64,000 nt of DNA from Bacillus sp. AFS055030 (GCF_002574545.1 NZ_NUGT01000021.1:37802-101801); one strand, 5' to 3'; shown: positions 44,243 through 53,597, counted from the stretch's first letter. Notes: generated by a model not told the origin, from the letters alone. A program made the numbers and translations.

Positions 44243-45673
44243 ATGGTAAATGCAGTCTATGCTCCAAAAAGACATTGGAAAGAAATTGAATTATGGAAAG
44301 ATGTAACAGATGAACAATGGAATGATTGGGTTTGGCAACTTACAAACACCATCAAATCATTGGATGAGTTAAAGCAAGTAATTAATCTCACGCCAGACGA
44401 AGAAGATGGGGTACGAATTGCGACAAAAACAATTCCACTAAACATTACTCCATATTATGCATCGTTAATGAATCCGGATGACCCACGTTGTCCAGTTCGT
44501 ATGCAGTCAGTTCCGATCTCTGCGGAGATTCATAAAACTAAGTATGATCTAGAAGACCCTCTTCATGAAGATGAAGATTCTCCTGTACCAGGTTTAACAC
44601 ATCGTTATCCAGATCGAGTTCTATTTTTAGTAACAAATCAATGCTCAATGTACTGTCGTTACTGTACTAGACGCCGCTTCTCAGGACAAATTGGAATGGG
44701 AGTGCCAAAGAAACAGCTTGATGCTGCTATTAATTACATTAGCAAAAATCCGCAAGTACGAGATGTACTTATTTCAGGTGGAGACGGTCTTTTAATTAAC
44801 GATAATATTTTAGAGTATATTTTAAAAAGTTTACGTGAAATTCCACATGTGGAAATTATCCGTATTGGTACTAGGGCGCCAGTCGTATTCCCACAACGTA
44901 TTACTGAAAACCTTTGTAATATCTTAAAGAAATATCATCCAGTTTGGTTAAATACTCACTTTAATACTTCAATTGAAATTACAGAGGATTCAAAACGAGC
45001 TTGCGAAATGCTTGCGAATGCCGGTGTTCCATTAGGAAACCAAGCCGTAATCTTGGCTGGAATTAATGACAGTGTACCAATTATGAAAAAGCTAATGCAT
45101 GATTTAGTTAAAATTCGTGTTCGTCCATACTATATTTATCAATGTGATTTATCAGAAGGAATTGGACACTTCCGTGCACCTGTTTCAAAAGGTTTAGAAA
45201 TTATGGAAGGTTTACGCGGCCATACTTCTGGATATGCGGTACCAACATTTGTAGTAGACGCACCGGGTGGCGGAGGAAAAATTTCGCTTCAACCAAATTA
45301 CTTAATTTCTCAAAGTGCTGACAAAGTAGTTCTTCGTAATTTTGAAGGTGTTATTACTACTTATCCGGAACCACAAAATTACGTACCAGGTCGAGCGGAA
45401 GCTTACTTTAAAGAAATTTATCCTAATATGGAAGAAAAACGTTCAAATGCAGGTATTGCTGGATTAATGAATGAAACAAAATTCAATCTTGTACCTGAAG
45501 GATTACAACGTATGGAAGTTCGTAAAACATACTCAACAAACCCAGAGCATGCTTCTTTGAAAGATAAGCGTGAAAAACGCGATGAGTTAAAAGAAAAGAA
45601 ATTCCAAGCACAGCTTACAAAAATCCAAGTTAGTGAAAAGCTAGTAGGAAGTGCGCAAGGAGACGCTGAATGA
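44243..45673 (+). CDS. kamA: Lysine 2,3-aminomutase
   Basis: This 476-residue radical-SAM enzyme turns L-lysine into L-beta-lysine using PLP, an iron-sulfur cluster and S-adenosylmethionine. The cluster motif CSMYCRYC gives Cys134, Cys138 and Cys141, and the PLP lysine sits in APGGGGK near residue 345. The length matches the Bacillus enzymes. The ATG at 44243, after GGGGATG and downstream of the -24/-12 promoter, is the start; an in-frame TTG at 44225 is too close to that promoter. yokU overlaps its stop codon. Confidence 0.95.
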   Translation: MVNAVYAPKRHWKEIELWKDVTDEQWNDWVWQLTNTIKSLDELKQVINLTPDEEDGVRIATKTIPLNITPYYASLMNPDDPRCPVRMQSVPISAEIHKTKYDLEDPLHEDEDSPVPGLTHRYPDRVLFLVTNQCSMYCRYCTRRRFSGQIGMGVPKKQLDAAINYISKNPQVRDVLISGGDGLLINDNILEYILKSLREIPHVEIIRIGTRAPVVFPQRITENLCNILKKYHPVWLNTHFNTSIEITEDSKRACEMLANAGVPLGNQAVILAGINDSVPIMKKLMHDLVKIRVRPYYIYQCDLSEGIGHFRAPVSKGLEIMEGLRGHTSGYAVPTFVVDAPGGGGKISLQPNYLISQSADKVVLRNFEGVITTYPEPQNYVPGRAEAYFKEIYPNMEEKRSNAGIAGLMNETKFNLVPEGLQRMEVRKTYSTNPEHASLKDKREKRDELKEKKFQAQLTKIQVSEKLVGSAQGDAE

Positions 45674-45951
45674 TGAAATGTCAGTGGTGTGAGTCTGCTA
45701 ACATAGTTGAATCAACAAATACGGTCTACTGGGAACTACCAGATGGTACAAAGGCAATTGAGATTAAAGAAACACCATGTATCGTTTGCTTAGATTGTAA
45801 AATAACATATCAAACAGATGACACTGTTAATGCAATTGAGGAGCAATTATACTTAATCGACACGAAGCTACTTGGTAAAACAACTTCGTATCATGGACTG
45901 CTTGAGCAACAAAGATTATTAAAGAGGAATTATTTTGACTTTTCCAAGTAA
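45670..45951 (+). CDS. yokU: YokU-family zinc-ribbon protein
   Basis: This 93-residue protein has two CxxC pairs, CQWC near residue 4 and CLDC near residue 40, framing a small metal-binding fold like YgiT-type zinc fingers. Bacillus genomes carry yokU next to kamA, and here the two overlap (ATGA). An accessory or regulatory role for KamA is plausible but not shown. A second ATG lies one codon in. A strong terminator follows. Confidence 0.85.
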   Translation: MMKCQWCESANIVESTNTVYWELPDGTKAIEIKETPCIVCLDCKITYQTDDTVNAIEEQLYLIDTKLLGKTTSYHGLLEQQRLLKRNYFDFSK

Positions 45952-45952
45952 G

Positions 45953-45985
45953 AAATGAGAAGCGATATTCGCTTCTCATTTTCTC
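45953..45985 (+). terminator. Terminator of kamA-yokU
   Basis: AAATGAGAAGCGA and TCGCTTCTCATTT form a perfect 13-bp stem around TAT, followed by TCTCT. Confidence 0.88.
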
Positions 45986-46077
45986 TACTGTTCAAACTTT
46001 TCCTGATCAACAGATAGATGTTTGAAAAAAGCAGAAAAATTATCGAATCCAAAAAACGACTGAAAAGGAGTATTTTA

Positions 46078-47556
46078 ATGAAAAATACGGTAAATACAAT
46101 AACAGTCATTGATTCAGAGAATCATATTCCTTCTATGCATCAAGAGTTAAAGCGTGGATTAAAACCTCGTCATATTACAATGATTTCACTAGGAGGAACA
46201 ATTGGAACAGGTTTATTTTTAGCAAGTGGAGGAGCAATCCATAATGCAGGACCAGGTGGAGTTCTTGCAGCTTATATAGCGATTGGAATCATGGTGTACT
46301 TTTTAATGACAAGCCTTGCTGAGATGGCAACATTTATGCCAGTTGCAGGATCTTTTAGTACATACGCAACAAAATTCGTTGATCCTGCACTTGGTTTTGC
46401 ACTTGGTTGGAATTACTGGTATAACTGGGCAATTACAATAGCAGCAGAATTAGCTGCAGTTACGATGGTTATGAAATTCTGGTTACCACATACATCTTCA
46501 CTCTTATGGAGTTCATTATTTTTAGCGATTATCTTTCTATTAAACTATCTGTCTGTTAAAGGGTTTGGGGAGTCTGAATACTGGTTTTCGATCATTAAAG
46601 TTGCTACAGTCATCATTTTTTTAATTTCGGGATTTTTAATGATTTTTGGAATTATTGGTGGAGAAGCAGTAGGGTTTAAAAACTTTACAATTGGCGATGC
46701 TCCTTTTCATGGAGGATTTATGGCGACACTCGGAATCTTTATGGCAGCTGGATTTTCTTTCCAAGGTACCGAGTTGCTAGGTGTAGCAGCTGGTGAGAGC
46801 GAAGAGCCAGAGCGAAATATACCTCGGGCGGCTCGTCAAATATTTTGGCGTATTTTATTATTTTACGTCTTGTCTGTATTTGTAATAGGTCTACTAATAC
46901 CATATACAAATGACAATCTAGCAAGTGGCGATGTAGCTGTTAGTCCATTTACATTAGTTTTTGATAAAGCTGGCATTGCATTTGCAGCGTCTGTCATGAA
47001 TGCAGTTATCTTAACGGCGATTTTATCAGCTGGAAACTCAGGAATGTATGCTTCAGCACGAATGCTTTGGGACATGGCTCGTCAAGGGAAAGCTCCAAAA
47101 GCATTAGGTAAGTTAAATAAAAGGGGTGTACCTGTTAATGCACTAATCATTACAGCCGCAGTCGGTACATTAGCTTTTTTAGCTTCTCTATACGGTGATG
47201 GGGTTGTTTACATTTGGTTACTTAATGCATCAGGTATGTCTGGTTTTATTGCATGGCTTGGCATAGCGATTTGTCATTATCGATTCCGTAAAGCCTTTGT
47301 AGCACAAGGGAAGGATTTAAATGATCTACCATATAAAGCAAAGTGGTTCCCATTTGGACCAATATTTGCTTTCGTACTATGTGGGGTCGTTATACTTGGA
47401 CAAAACTATTCAGCATTCATGGGAAATAAAATTGACTGGAACGGAGTACTTGTTTCCTATATAGGTCTGCCATTATTCCTTGTTTTGTTGATCGGATATA
47501 AACTGATAAAAAGAACAAAAATTGTTCCACTTAGCGAGTGTGATTTCGAGAATTAA
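46078..47556 (+). CDS. lysP: Lysine-specific permease (LysP-like)
   Basis: This 492-residue APC-family permease has about twelve membrane segments. Stretches such as GWNYWYNWAITIA, KGFGESEYWFSIIKV, GFSFQGTELLGVAAGESEEP and SGMYASARMLWDMA match E. coli LysP closely, so lysine is the likely substrate. The ATG at 46078 follows AAAAGGAG; an upstream in-frame start would add 20 residues without a good site. It sits directly behind kamA-yokU and would feed the lysine pathway. A separate terminator precedes it, so it has its own promoter, which I could not place. Confidence 0.9.
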   Translation: MKNTVNTITVIDSENHIPSMHQELKRGLKPRHITMISLGGTIGTGLFLASGGAIHNAGPGGVLAAYIAIGIMVYFLMTSLAEMATFMPVAGSFSTYATKFVDPALGFALGWNYWYNWAITIAAELAAVTMVMKFWLPHTSSLLWSSLFLAIIFLLNYLSVKGFGESEYWFSIIKVATVIIFLISGFLMIFGIIGGEAVGFKNFTIGDAPFHGGFMATLGIFMAAGFSFQGTELLGVAAGESEEPERNIPRAARQIFWRILLFYVLSVFVIGLLIPYTNDNLASGDVAVSPFTLVFDKAGIAFAASVMNAVILTAILSAGNSGMYASARMLWDMARQGKAPKALGKLNKRGVPVNALIITAAVGTLAFLASLYGDGVVYIWLLNASGMSGFIAWLGIAICHYRFRKAFVAQGKDLNDLPYKAKWFPFGPIFAFVLCGVVILGQNYSAFMGNKIDWNGVLVSYIGLPLFLVLLIGYKLIKRTKIVPLSECDFEN

Positions 47557-47617
47557 GCATGACGGCAGAGTTTTATAGATAATGGAACTAGCTTTTAATC
47601 GAATAGTAAATTGTATG

Positions 47618-47655
47618 GAGATGTAATTCGTATTTGAATTAGCATCTCTTTTTTA
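47618..47655 (+). terminator. Terminator of the lysine permease gene
   Basis: GAGATG-ATTC pairs with GAAT-CATCTC around GTATTT and is followed by TTTTTT; 61 bp after the stop codon. Confidence 0.85.
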
Positions 47656-47831
47656 TCTGAAAATTCAGTATCCTGCATAACTCTTATGGTAAATATGAGA
47701 ACGCTGAGACATAACAGGAAAGAAGGTGACGGGAAATTCAATTATCTCGCCAAATGGAAAGCAAGCACCCCAAGTGGAAATCATCCTGAATAGACTCCTT
47801 ATACGAAAAATTGGTTTATTTTTCAACAGAG
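47656..47831. other. Unassigned segment between two terminators
   Basis: This stretch carries GC-richer, partly self-complementary sequence (for example GGTGA and TCGCC around 47730). A 62-codon plus-strand frame crosses it but runs through the next terminator and is not credible. I could not match it to a known riboswitch or small RNA. Confidence 0.3.
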
Positions 47832-47869
47832 TAAAAGCCGATCCTCTATATAGTGAGAATCGGCTTTAC
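47832..47869. terminator. Terminator of the minus-strand permease gene
   Basis: AAAGCCGAT-CTC (from 47834) pairs with GAG-ATCGGCTTT (to 47867), with T-rich sequence on the minus-strand 3' side. Confidence 0.8.
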
Positions 47870-47886
47870 TTTTGTAATAACTTACT

Positions 47887-49320
47887 TTACGTGTCTAAAT
47901 CCTTCTCTAAATGAATACCAATTTTACCTTCCTGTATTCTAGATCTGAAAAGAGCCCAATAAATAACAATTCCAGCAAGAAATAAATAAAGTATTACTTT
48001 AGTTGTTGGTAAAAAGTCTTTTGGAAGAGTTAAAATACCAACTTCAAATACTAACCAAATAATCGCAAGAATCGTAACAGGCAGTCTCCATTTTCCTAGC
48101 TTAAAACCATCTGTATCCGGTAAGGTCTTAATTTTAGTAGCGTATGCGATTACAGTAATTAAGTATATGATGGCTGGAAGTGCCGCAGAAGTACCGATCA
48201 ATAATGATAGCTTACCAAAATAGAATACAGCTATAATGCCTAATACAGAAACTAAAATTATCGCATTGTACGGTACATTATGTTTTTTATCTACCTTTTT
48301 AAATACATTTGAAGCAAAAAACACATTGTCTCTCGAAAGGGCGTAAATAAGTCGAGATGCAGAAGCCATAATGATTAATCCGCAAGCAAAAATCGAGACA
48401 ATCACTAATGCAAGGAAGAAATCAGCAACTGCAGTGCCCAAACGTGATTGTAAAATATCAGAAATAGGGGAAGCGGAAGCCATGATGCCATTAATATCTT
48501 TAATACCTGAAGTAACAATGATCAAGAAAATAAATCCAATTACACCTGCAAGTAACATTGAGAAAACAATGGCTTTAGGTACTGTTTTATTCGCATCAAC
48601 TGTTTCTTCTGCTAGATTTGCTGCTGCTTCAAAGCCTACTAATGTATAAGAGCCCATTACGACTGCTAGTACAAATGCTGTAAAATAGCTACCATTTGAA
48701 CCGACCTTGTGAGCTGTATAAGTTAATAATGAAAAATCTGCTCCTTTGAAAAATAAGACAAAGCTTAAAATAATAATAATGCCAATAAATCCGATTACTT
48801 CTGTATAGACAGCTGAATTATTAATGATTGTAGCAATCCTTACTCCGTAAATATTTAATAATGCTTGAATAATGATTGTCACGATTACGACGGTTGTAAG
48901 AACGGTAGTAGTACTCTTAATTCCAATTAAATCAAGAAAAATTGGGGCTACTCCATAATCGACAGTTGGTACAACAATAATTAAATAACATAAAGCTGCC
49001 CAACCTGTAAACCAACCAAATCCCCGATTCGTTAAGCGACTAACCCATTGATAAACATATCCACTTAAAGGAATTTTGCTAGATAAATCTGCAAATATTA
49101 AAGCAACAAGTAAATGTCCCACCATGACAAATGGCCACGTCCAAATTCCAGCAGGTCCTGCTGCTCCTAAAGCAAGACTATAAGAGCTAAAAATACCAGT
49201 TGTAATCGAGATAAATGAAAACGCAACTGCAAATGAACTGAAAAATTTTAATGATCGTTGTAATTCCTGCTTGTAGTTAAACGATTGTAAAGCATCTGAA
49301 TCAATACCTTGTTTACTCAT
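47887..49320 (-). CDS. APC superfamily permease of the amino acid/choline (ACT) type, possible GABA transporter
   Basis: This 477-residue membrane protein begins LQRSLKFFSSFAVAFSFISITTG and continues with ALGAAGPAGIWTWPFV and SSKIPLSGYVYQW, the pattern of the ACT branch that contains GABA, choline and polyamine permeases of bacteria and yeast. About twelve membrane segments are visible. It is transcribed against its neighbours as a single gene, with GGAGATGA upstream of the ATG. Between lysine and putrescine genes that both lead to 4-aminobutyrate, a GABA or polyamine substrate is a reasonable inference only. Confidence 0.82.
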   Translation of the reverse strand: MSKQGIDSDALQSFNYKQELQRSLKFFSSFAVAFSFISITTGIFSSYSLALGAAGPAGIWTWPFVMVGHLLVALIFADLSSKIPLSGYVYQWVSRLTNRGFGWFTGWAALCYLIIVVPTVDYGVAPIFLDLIGIKSTTTVLTTVVIVTIIIQALLNIYGVRIATIINNSAVYTEVIGFIGIIIILSFVLFFKGADFSLLTYTAHKVGSNGSYFTAFVLAVVMGSYTLVGFEAAANLAEETVDANKTVPKAIVFSMLLAGVIGFIFLIIVTSGIKDINGIMASASPISDILQSRLGTAVADFFLALVIVSIFACGLIIMASASRLIYALSRDNVFFASNVFKKVDKKHNVPYNAIILVSVLGIIAVFYFGKLSLLIGTSAALPAIIYLITVIAYATKIKTLPDTDGFKLGKWRLPVTILAIIWLVFEVGILTLPKDFLPTTKVILYLFLAGIVIYWALFRSRIQEGKIGIHLEKDLDT

Positions 49321-49640
49321 AAATCATCTCCTCCAAAATTTTATTTACAGAATTTTCTTATAATTAAACTCATAGTTAGTCCTTTTTGCTTAACTAAAAG
49401 TTTTATTATCGATTAAATACAAAACCTACATATTCTATTCGGACCTAAAATTGGGCAGAATTGGTATTTTCTATTTAACAATGCAACTTCCATGCCAGTC
49501 TAATAGATATAAGTAATTTAAGAGATTTGTATAAATAGAGACGTAAATCTTATGAGGACTTGAATAATGTATGCAGTAGTGAATAACAACCAGGGTGATC
49601 ATAAACGTAGGAATTAGTGACATTCACTTTGCTTTTTCGA

Positions 49641-49659
49641 TTGAAATTAATCATTTCAA
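49641..49659. promoter_or_regulatory. Candidate enhancer (UAS) of the puuP sigma-54 promoter
   Basis: TTGAAAT-TAATC-ATTTCAA is a perfect 7-bp inverted repeat, centred about 57 bp upstream of the -24 element. The rest of the 49321-49640 gap shows nothing I can name. Confidence 0.5.
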
Positions 49660-49704
49660 AGCTATAGCGGGTGTTCTTTATAACGTTTACATAAAATTAA
49701 TAAT

Positions 49705-49722
49705 TTGGCATAAAACTTGCAA
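49705..49722 (+). promoter_or_regulatory. Sigma-54 -24/-12 promoter of puuP
   Basis: TTGGCATAAAACTTGCAA with GG (49707-49708) and GC (49719-49720) ten bases apart. A good SigL promoter 123 bp before the puuP start. Confidence 0.85.
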
Positions 49723-49807
49723 ATTTAAAAAAAAGACTTGTTTAAATATTCAAAAAAAGGAGGTTTCTGTCGGGAAAGTAAGAATTAAAAGGAAGAATCA
49801 ACAATAT

Positions 49808-49821
49808 TGTAAGCGCTTATT
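49808..49821 (+). promoter_or_regulatory. Probable cre site in the puuP leader
   Basis: TGTAAGCGCTTATT matches cre except for the second-last base. It lies between the sigma-54 promoter and the start codon, where CcpA could act as a roadblock when glucose is present. Confidence 0.6.
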
Positions 49822-49844
49822 CTAAAACGAAGGGGATATGATAG

Positions 49845-51182
49845 GTGGAAAATAAAACACAGTTAAAGAGATCCTTAAAGTTATGGCAAGTAGTTATGAT
49901 GGGGTTAGCTTATATGACTCCTATGGTAGTTTTTGACACATTTGGAATTGTATCTGATATCACTGATGGTCACGTACCAACTGCATATATAGTAGCTCTA
50001 ATTGGAATGTTATTTACAGCGGTAAGCTATGGCAAACTTGTAAGAGAATTTCCTGAAGCTGGGTCTGCATACACATACACCCAGAAAGCGATTAGTGGGC
50101 ACTTAGGTTTTCTTGTTGGATGGTCATCATTATTAGATTACTTGTTCTTACCAATGGTAAATGCTCTATTAACGAAAATTTACTTAAATGCACTTTTTCC
50201 TAATGTTCCAACATGGATTTGGGTAATTTTATTTGTTGGATTAGTTACATTATTAAACTTAAGAAGTATCAATATGCTCGCCAATTTTAATACTCTCTTT
50301 GTATTAGTTCAGCTTGCGATCATGGTTGTTTTTATCATTCTAGTAATCCAAGGTCTACATCATGGTGAAGGATACGGTGGATTCAGTATCCAACCACTTT
50401 TTAATGAAGGAATGCATTTTGGCACATTAGTAACAGGTGCAACGATTCTTTGCTTCTCATTCTTAGGGTTTGATGCCGTTTCAACTTTATCAGAAGAAGC
50501 AATAAACCCTGCAAAAACAATTCCTAAAGCAATTCTATACACAGCGCTTTGGGGAGGCGTAATTTTTACAGTTACAGCATTTTTCATTCAATTATACTAT
50601 CCGGACATATCTAGATTTAAGCATCCAGATGCTGCATCGCCAGAGATTGCATTATATGTCGGTGGTAAATTATTTCAATCAATATTCTTATGCATTACTT
50701 TTATTAATACACTTGCTTCTGCATTGGCGTCACATGCGAGTGTCTCGCGTTTGTTATATGTAATGGGGCGCGACAAGGTTTTCCCAGATAAATGGTTTGG
50801 ATTCGTTCATCCAAAATGGAAAACACCAGCATTTAACGTTATTTTCGTTGGGGTGATTTCATTATCAGCAATCTTTTTCAACTTGGTAACAGCTACTTCA
50901 TTAATTAACTTTGGTGCATTAATGGCATTTACTTTTGTTAACTTATCTGTTATCAACCATTTTTACATTCGGAAAAAGCATAGATCAGTCAAAGGCTTCA
51001 TTTCTTACTTGCTTTTACCTTTATTAGGAGCTGCATCTGTAGCAATCCTATGGTTTAACATTGAAAAAAGCTCGTTAATAATGGGATCAATTTGGTTCGT
51101 AGTTGGTTTAGTATACTTAATTTATCTTACTAAGGCATTCCAAATTGCACCTCCTAAATATGAAGAAGAAGTTGTGGTGTAA
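49845..51182 (+). CDS. puuP: Putrescine importer (PuuP-like)
   Basis: This 445-residue APC-family permease matches E. coli PuuP along its whole length: [19 protein letters not shown] at the start, [45 protein letters not shown], and [19 protein letters not shown]. It should import putrescine by proton symport. The start is GTG at 49845 with AAGGGG upstream. The -24/-12 promoter, enhancer-like palindrome and cre box in its leader suggest nitrogen- and carbon-controlled expression. Putrescine-degrading genes patA, gabT and gabD lie 7-13 kb downstream. Confidence 0.9.
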   Translation: MENKTQLKRSLKLWQVVMMGLAYMTPMVVFDTFGIVSDITDGHVPTAYIVALIGMLFTAVSYGKLVREFPEAGSAYTYTQKAISGHLGFLVGWSSLLDYLFLPMVNALLTKIYLNALFPNVPTWIWVILFVGLVTLLNLRSINMLANFNTLFVLVQLAIMVVFIILVIQGLHHGEGYGGFSIQPLFNEGMHFGTLVTGATILCFSFLGFDAVSTLSEEAINPAKTIPKAILYTALWGGVIFTVTAFFIQLYYPDISRFKHPDAASPEIALYVGGKLFQSIFLCITFINTLASALASHASVSRLLYVMGRDKVFPDKWFGFVHPKWKTPAFNVIFVGVISLSAIFFNLVTATSLINFGALMAFTFVNLSVINHFYIRKKHRSVKGFISYLLLPLLGAASVAILWFNIEKSSLIMGSIWFVVGLVYLIYLTKAFQIAPPKYEEEVVV

Positions 51183-51198
51183 TAAACAATATGACCAA

Positions 51199-51239
51199 AA
51201 GTCACAAGGTAATTTAATTTCCTTGTGGCTTTTTTTTTG
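51199..51239 (+). terminator. Terminator of puuP
   Basis: AGTCACAAGG-AA pairs with TT-CCTTGTGGCT and is followed by nine T. The sequence is nearly the same as the terminator at 17893-17932 behind another APC permease. Confidence 0.88.
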
Positions 51240-51275
51240 AATCATTTCAGGATACTTTGCTCGTGAAATGAAGGA

Positions 51276-51311
51276 ATTCAATTTTGAATAATGTTTAATG
51301 CAAAATTGAAT
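51276..51311. promoter_or_regulatory. 11-bp inverted repeat upstream of the glutamate dehydrogenase promoter
   Basis: ATTCAATTTTG (51276-51286) and CAAAATTGAAT (51301-51311) are perfect complements separated by 14 bp, about 190 bp before the -24 element. It could be an enhancer for a sigma-54 activator. Confidence 0.5.
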
Positions 51312-51484
51312 AATTCATGCATCTAATCATATTTCCTCTATTGGATTGAATCTAGTTACCTGAGAAAAAAACGATATATAAGTATTACTTGAAAAAATAA
51401 AAAGGAATCAAAGCCTTGTAATAGCCTTTCTAAATAAGCTTTTGTCAATTTTACTACTTCACAAATTAATGGATTCAATTCAAG

Positions 51485-51502
51485 TTGGCACAGGATTTGC
51501 TA
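51485..51502 (+). promoter_or_regulatory. Sigma-54 -24/-12 promoter of the glutamate dehydrogenase gene
   Basis: TTGGCACAGGATTTGCTA with GG (51487-51488) and GC (51499-51500) ten bases apart. It fixes the coding start downstream at 51538 rather than at the in-frame ATG 51442. Confidence 0.88.
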
Positions 51503-51537
51503 TTACATTTTTAAAAATAACTAATGAGGTGTGTAAA

Positions 51538-52836
51538 ATGAGTTCAAAATTAACTGAAGTAGAACAAAATGAAAAGAGTAGTGAACAAGTAGAAATAGAT
51601 GATTCGCTTCAAGAGTTTAGAGAAACATTAAATGAAGCAATCGGCATAATGAACTATCCGAGCCAAGTATTTGATTTTCTTAAAACACCAATGCGATTTT
51701 TAGAATTTAGTATTCCTGTTCAAATGGATAATGGGGAGACGAAAGTATTTCAAGGGTATCGAGCTCAACATAACGATGCACTAGGACCTACAAAAGGGGG
51801 AATTAGATTTCATCCTGATGTAACGCCAGAGGAAGTAAAAGCATTAGCTGGTTGGATGAGTTTAAAGTGTAGTATTACTGATTTACCTTATGGTGGAGCA
51901 AAAGGTGGAGTTGTTTGTGACCCAAGACTATTAAGTATGAATGAACTAGAAAAGTTAAGTAGAGGTTATGTAAGAGCTGTCAGCCAAATTGTAGGACCTA
52001 CTAAAGATATTCCTGCACCTGATATGTATACAAACGCACAAGTAATGGCATGGATGCTAGATGAATATGACCATATTAGAGAGTTTGATTCACCAAGCTT
52101 TATCACTGGTAAACCGATAACTTTAGGAGGTTCAGTAGGTCGAGAGACGGCAACATCAAAAGGAGTATTTTATGCTCTTGAGCTAATTAGTGAAATACAA
52201 AAAATCGAAATTAAAAATATGAAAGTCATTATTCAAGGATTTGGAAATGTTGGTAGTTACTTAGCACAATACTTATATGAAGCTGGGGTAAAGGTTGTCG
52301 GTGTTTCAGATGTACTTGGAGCAATCTATGATCCTAAAGGTTTAGACATTCCATATCTATTAGACAATCGTGATTCGTTTGGGGTTGTTTCTAACCTATT
52401 TAAAAATGCGATTTCTAATCAAGAGTTATTAGAAAAAGAATGTGATGTCTTAATACCAGCAGCAATAAGCGGTGTGATTAATAACCGAAATGCAGATAAA
52501 TTGAAATGTAAGATTGTTGTTGAAGCAGCGAATGGACCGACTACTAAAGAAGCGCTAGAAATCCTTGATCAAAAAGAGATTTTAGTCGTTCCCGATATTT
52601 TAGCCAACTCAGGTGGAGTAGTTGTTTCCTATTTTGAGTGGTGTCAAAATATGCAAGGTTATTATTGGACTGAGAGTACTGTAGATGAGAGATTAAAAGA
52701 AAAAATGACAGATAGCTTTTTAAAAGTTTATAAAACATCACAAAAATATAATGTAAACATGAAAATAGCAGCTTATATCGAAGGAATTCGTAAAATTGCT
52801 GAAGCTTGTCGCTTGAGAGGTTGGGTAAAATTTTAA
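51538..52836 (+). CDS. Catabolic glutamate dehydrogenase (GudB/RocG-like)
   Basis: This 432-residue enzyme oxidises glutamate to 2-oxoglutarate and ammonia. The active-site blocks GYRAQHNDALGPTKGGIRFHP (near residue 75) and LPYGGAKGGVVCDP (near 120), the IVGPTKDIPAPD block, and the cofactor loop GFGNVG match Bacillus RocG throughout. B. subtilis rocG is also SigL-dependent. It supplies 2-oxoglutarate for the transaminases YodT, PatA and GabT and disposes of their amino nitrogen. GAGGTG lies ahead of the ATG at 51538. The next gene follows after 20 bp without a terminator. Confidence 0.93.
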   Translation: MSSKLTEVEQNEKSSEQVEIDDSLQEFRETLNEAIGIMNYPSQVFDFLKTPMRFLEFSIPVQMDNGETKVFQGYRAQHNDALGPTKGGIRFHPDVTPEEVKALAGWMSLKCSITDLPYGGAKGGVVCDPRLLSMNELEKLSRGYVRAVSQIVGPTKDIPAPDMYTNAQVMAWMLDEYDHIREFDSPSFITGKPITLGGSVGRETATSKGVFYALELISEIQKIEIKNMKVIIQGFGNVGSYLAQYLYEAGVKVVGVSDVLGAIYDPKGLDIPYLLDNRDSFGVVSNLFKNAISNQELLEKECDVLIPAAISGVINNRNADKLKCKIVVEAANGPTTKEALEILDQKEILVVPDILANSGGVVVSYFEWCQNMQGYYWTESTVDERLKEKMTDSFLKVYKTSQKYNVNMKIAAYIEGIRKIAEACRLRGWVKF

Positions 52837-52856
52837 AACAAAAGGAGAGATCTAGA

Positions 52857-53141
52857 ATGATTGATATTATTTCTGAATCAACGGAAAGACAACTTGCACA
52901 CCATTATTGTTTATTAACGCAGAACAATCGTTATGATTTATCAATTGCCTTTTCAAGCCACTTTTATGGTAAATCAATGGTCACATCAATTCAATCTAGT
53001 AAAATGGCGTTATTATGTTTAGAAGATCTTCATTCTGAACATTATTGGGCTCCTAAGTTAGGTATTGCCGAGGAGGATATTTCTGAAATTCAACATTTCT
53101 TTAGCATGGTTTTACCATCAAAACAAATTTGCGAGTTATAA
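52857..53141 (+). CDS. DUF3055-type small protein
   Basis: This 94-residue protein contains NNRYDLSIAFSSHFYGKSMV followed by IQSSKMALLCLEDL and ends in an acidic-to-hydrophobic helix, the layout of DUF3055 (SAV0927-like) proteins of Firmicutes. Function is unknown. The ATG at 52857 follows AAAGGAGAG; an earlier in-frame start lies within the dehydrogenase gene and was rejected. It is probably co-transcribed with the glutamate dehydrogenase, which is worth noting for an uncharacterised family. Confidence 0.7.
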   Translation: MIDIISESTERQLAHHYCLLTQNNRYDLSIAFSSHFYGKSMVTSIQSSKMALLCLEDLHSEHYWAPKLGIAEEDISEIQHFFSMVLPSKQICEL

Positions 53142-53239
53142 AATCAGGCCATATATTTTAAGAAAACTCGCCGATTGTTAAGTTTTAATAGAAGACAAAC
53201 GCGAGTCACCTTCTTCGCTGAAAAAAAGGAGTGAGTTTT

Positions 53240-53488
53240 ATGTATTATGGAGTCATTGTCAGTGACTACCATGGAACAGTTGAAGGAACTGCTATTGAGA
53301 AAGAATCGAGAATTTATGAATGGGAGCCGTTATTCTTTATTAAAACGACAGATGGAACTACAAAAGTTATTCATCAAGGAATAAGTGGTGAAGTTGTTTC
53401 ATTAGAGGTCTCAGTTGGGGACAAGATCGTTCCTGGGATGGTTCTTGCGTATGTTAAAGAGGATTTGTTTGTTACTGCTAGTGATTGA
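53240..53488 (+). CDS. Biotinyl/lipoyl-like hammerhead protein without the attachment lysine
   Basis: This 82-residue protein ends in a half-barrel pattern, ISGEVVSLEVSVGDKIVPGMVLAYV, which resembles the second half of biotinyl or lipoyl domains. The usual MKM or DKA attachment turn is absent: YEWEPLFFIKTTDG takes its place. It probably keeps the fold without carrying a cofactor. AAAGGAG is well spaced for the ATG at 53240 and too close to the GTG at 53231. It stands alone between the dehydrogenase pair and the activator gene. Function unknown. Confidence 0.6.
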   Translation: MYYGVIVSDYHGTVEGTAIEKESRIYEWEPLFFIKTTDGTTKVIHQGISGEVVSLEVSVGDKIVPGMVLAYVKEDLFVTASD

Positions 53489-53549
53489 ATAATGCATTAG
53501 GCAAGGATGATATATTTAATTCTAAGAAGCATCCTCTTCTCTAACAAAT

Positions 53550-53597
53550 AAAGGGTATCTCTGGTCGAATAGACTTAAGAGACTGCCCTTTATTTTT
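53550..53597 (+). terminator. Terminator before the sigma-54 activator gene
   Basis: AAAGGG (53550-53555) pairs with CCCTTT (53586-53591), with an inner CTCT/AGAG pairing, followed by ATTTTTG. A second dyad, AGGATG/CATCCT, lies about 15-45 bp upstream. Confidence 0.65.

Noticed and set aside
41674..45673. kamA-ablB as an osmolyte (N6-acetyl-beta-lysine) synthesis pair
   Set aside because: The aminotransferase, CoA-transferase and deacylase genes in the same cluster point to degradation; a salt-response role cannot be fully excluded.
47726..47914. A 62-codon plus-strand frame after the lysine permease
   Set aside because: It runs through a terminator and into the end of the opposite-strand permease gene, which a real gene would not do.
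49595..49825. A 76-codon plus-strand frame before puuP
   Set aside because: It crosses the -24/-12 promoter, the enhancer-like palindrome and the cre site, so the region is regulatory.
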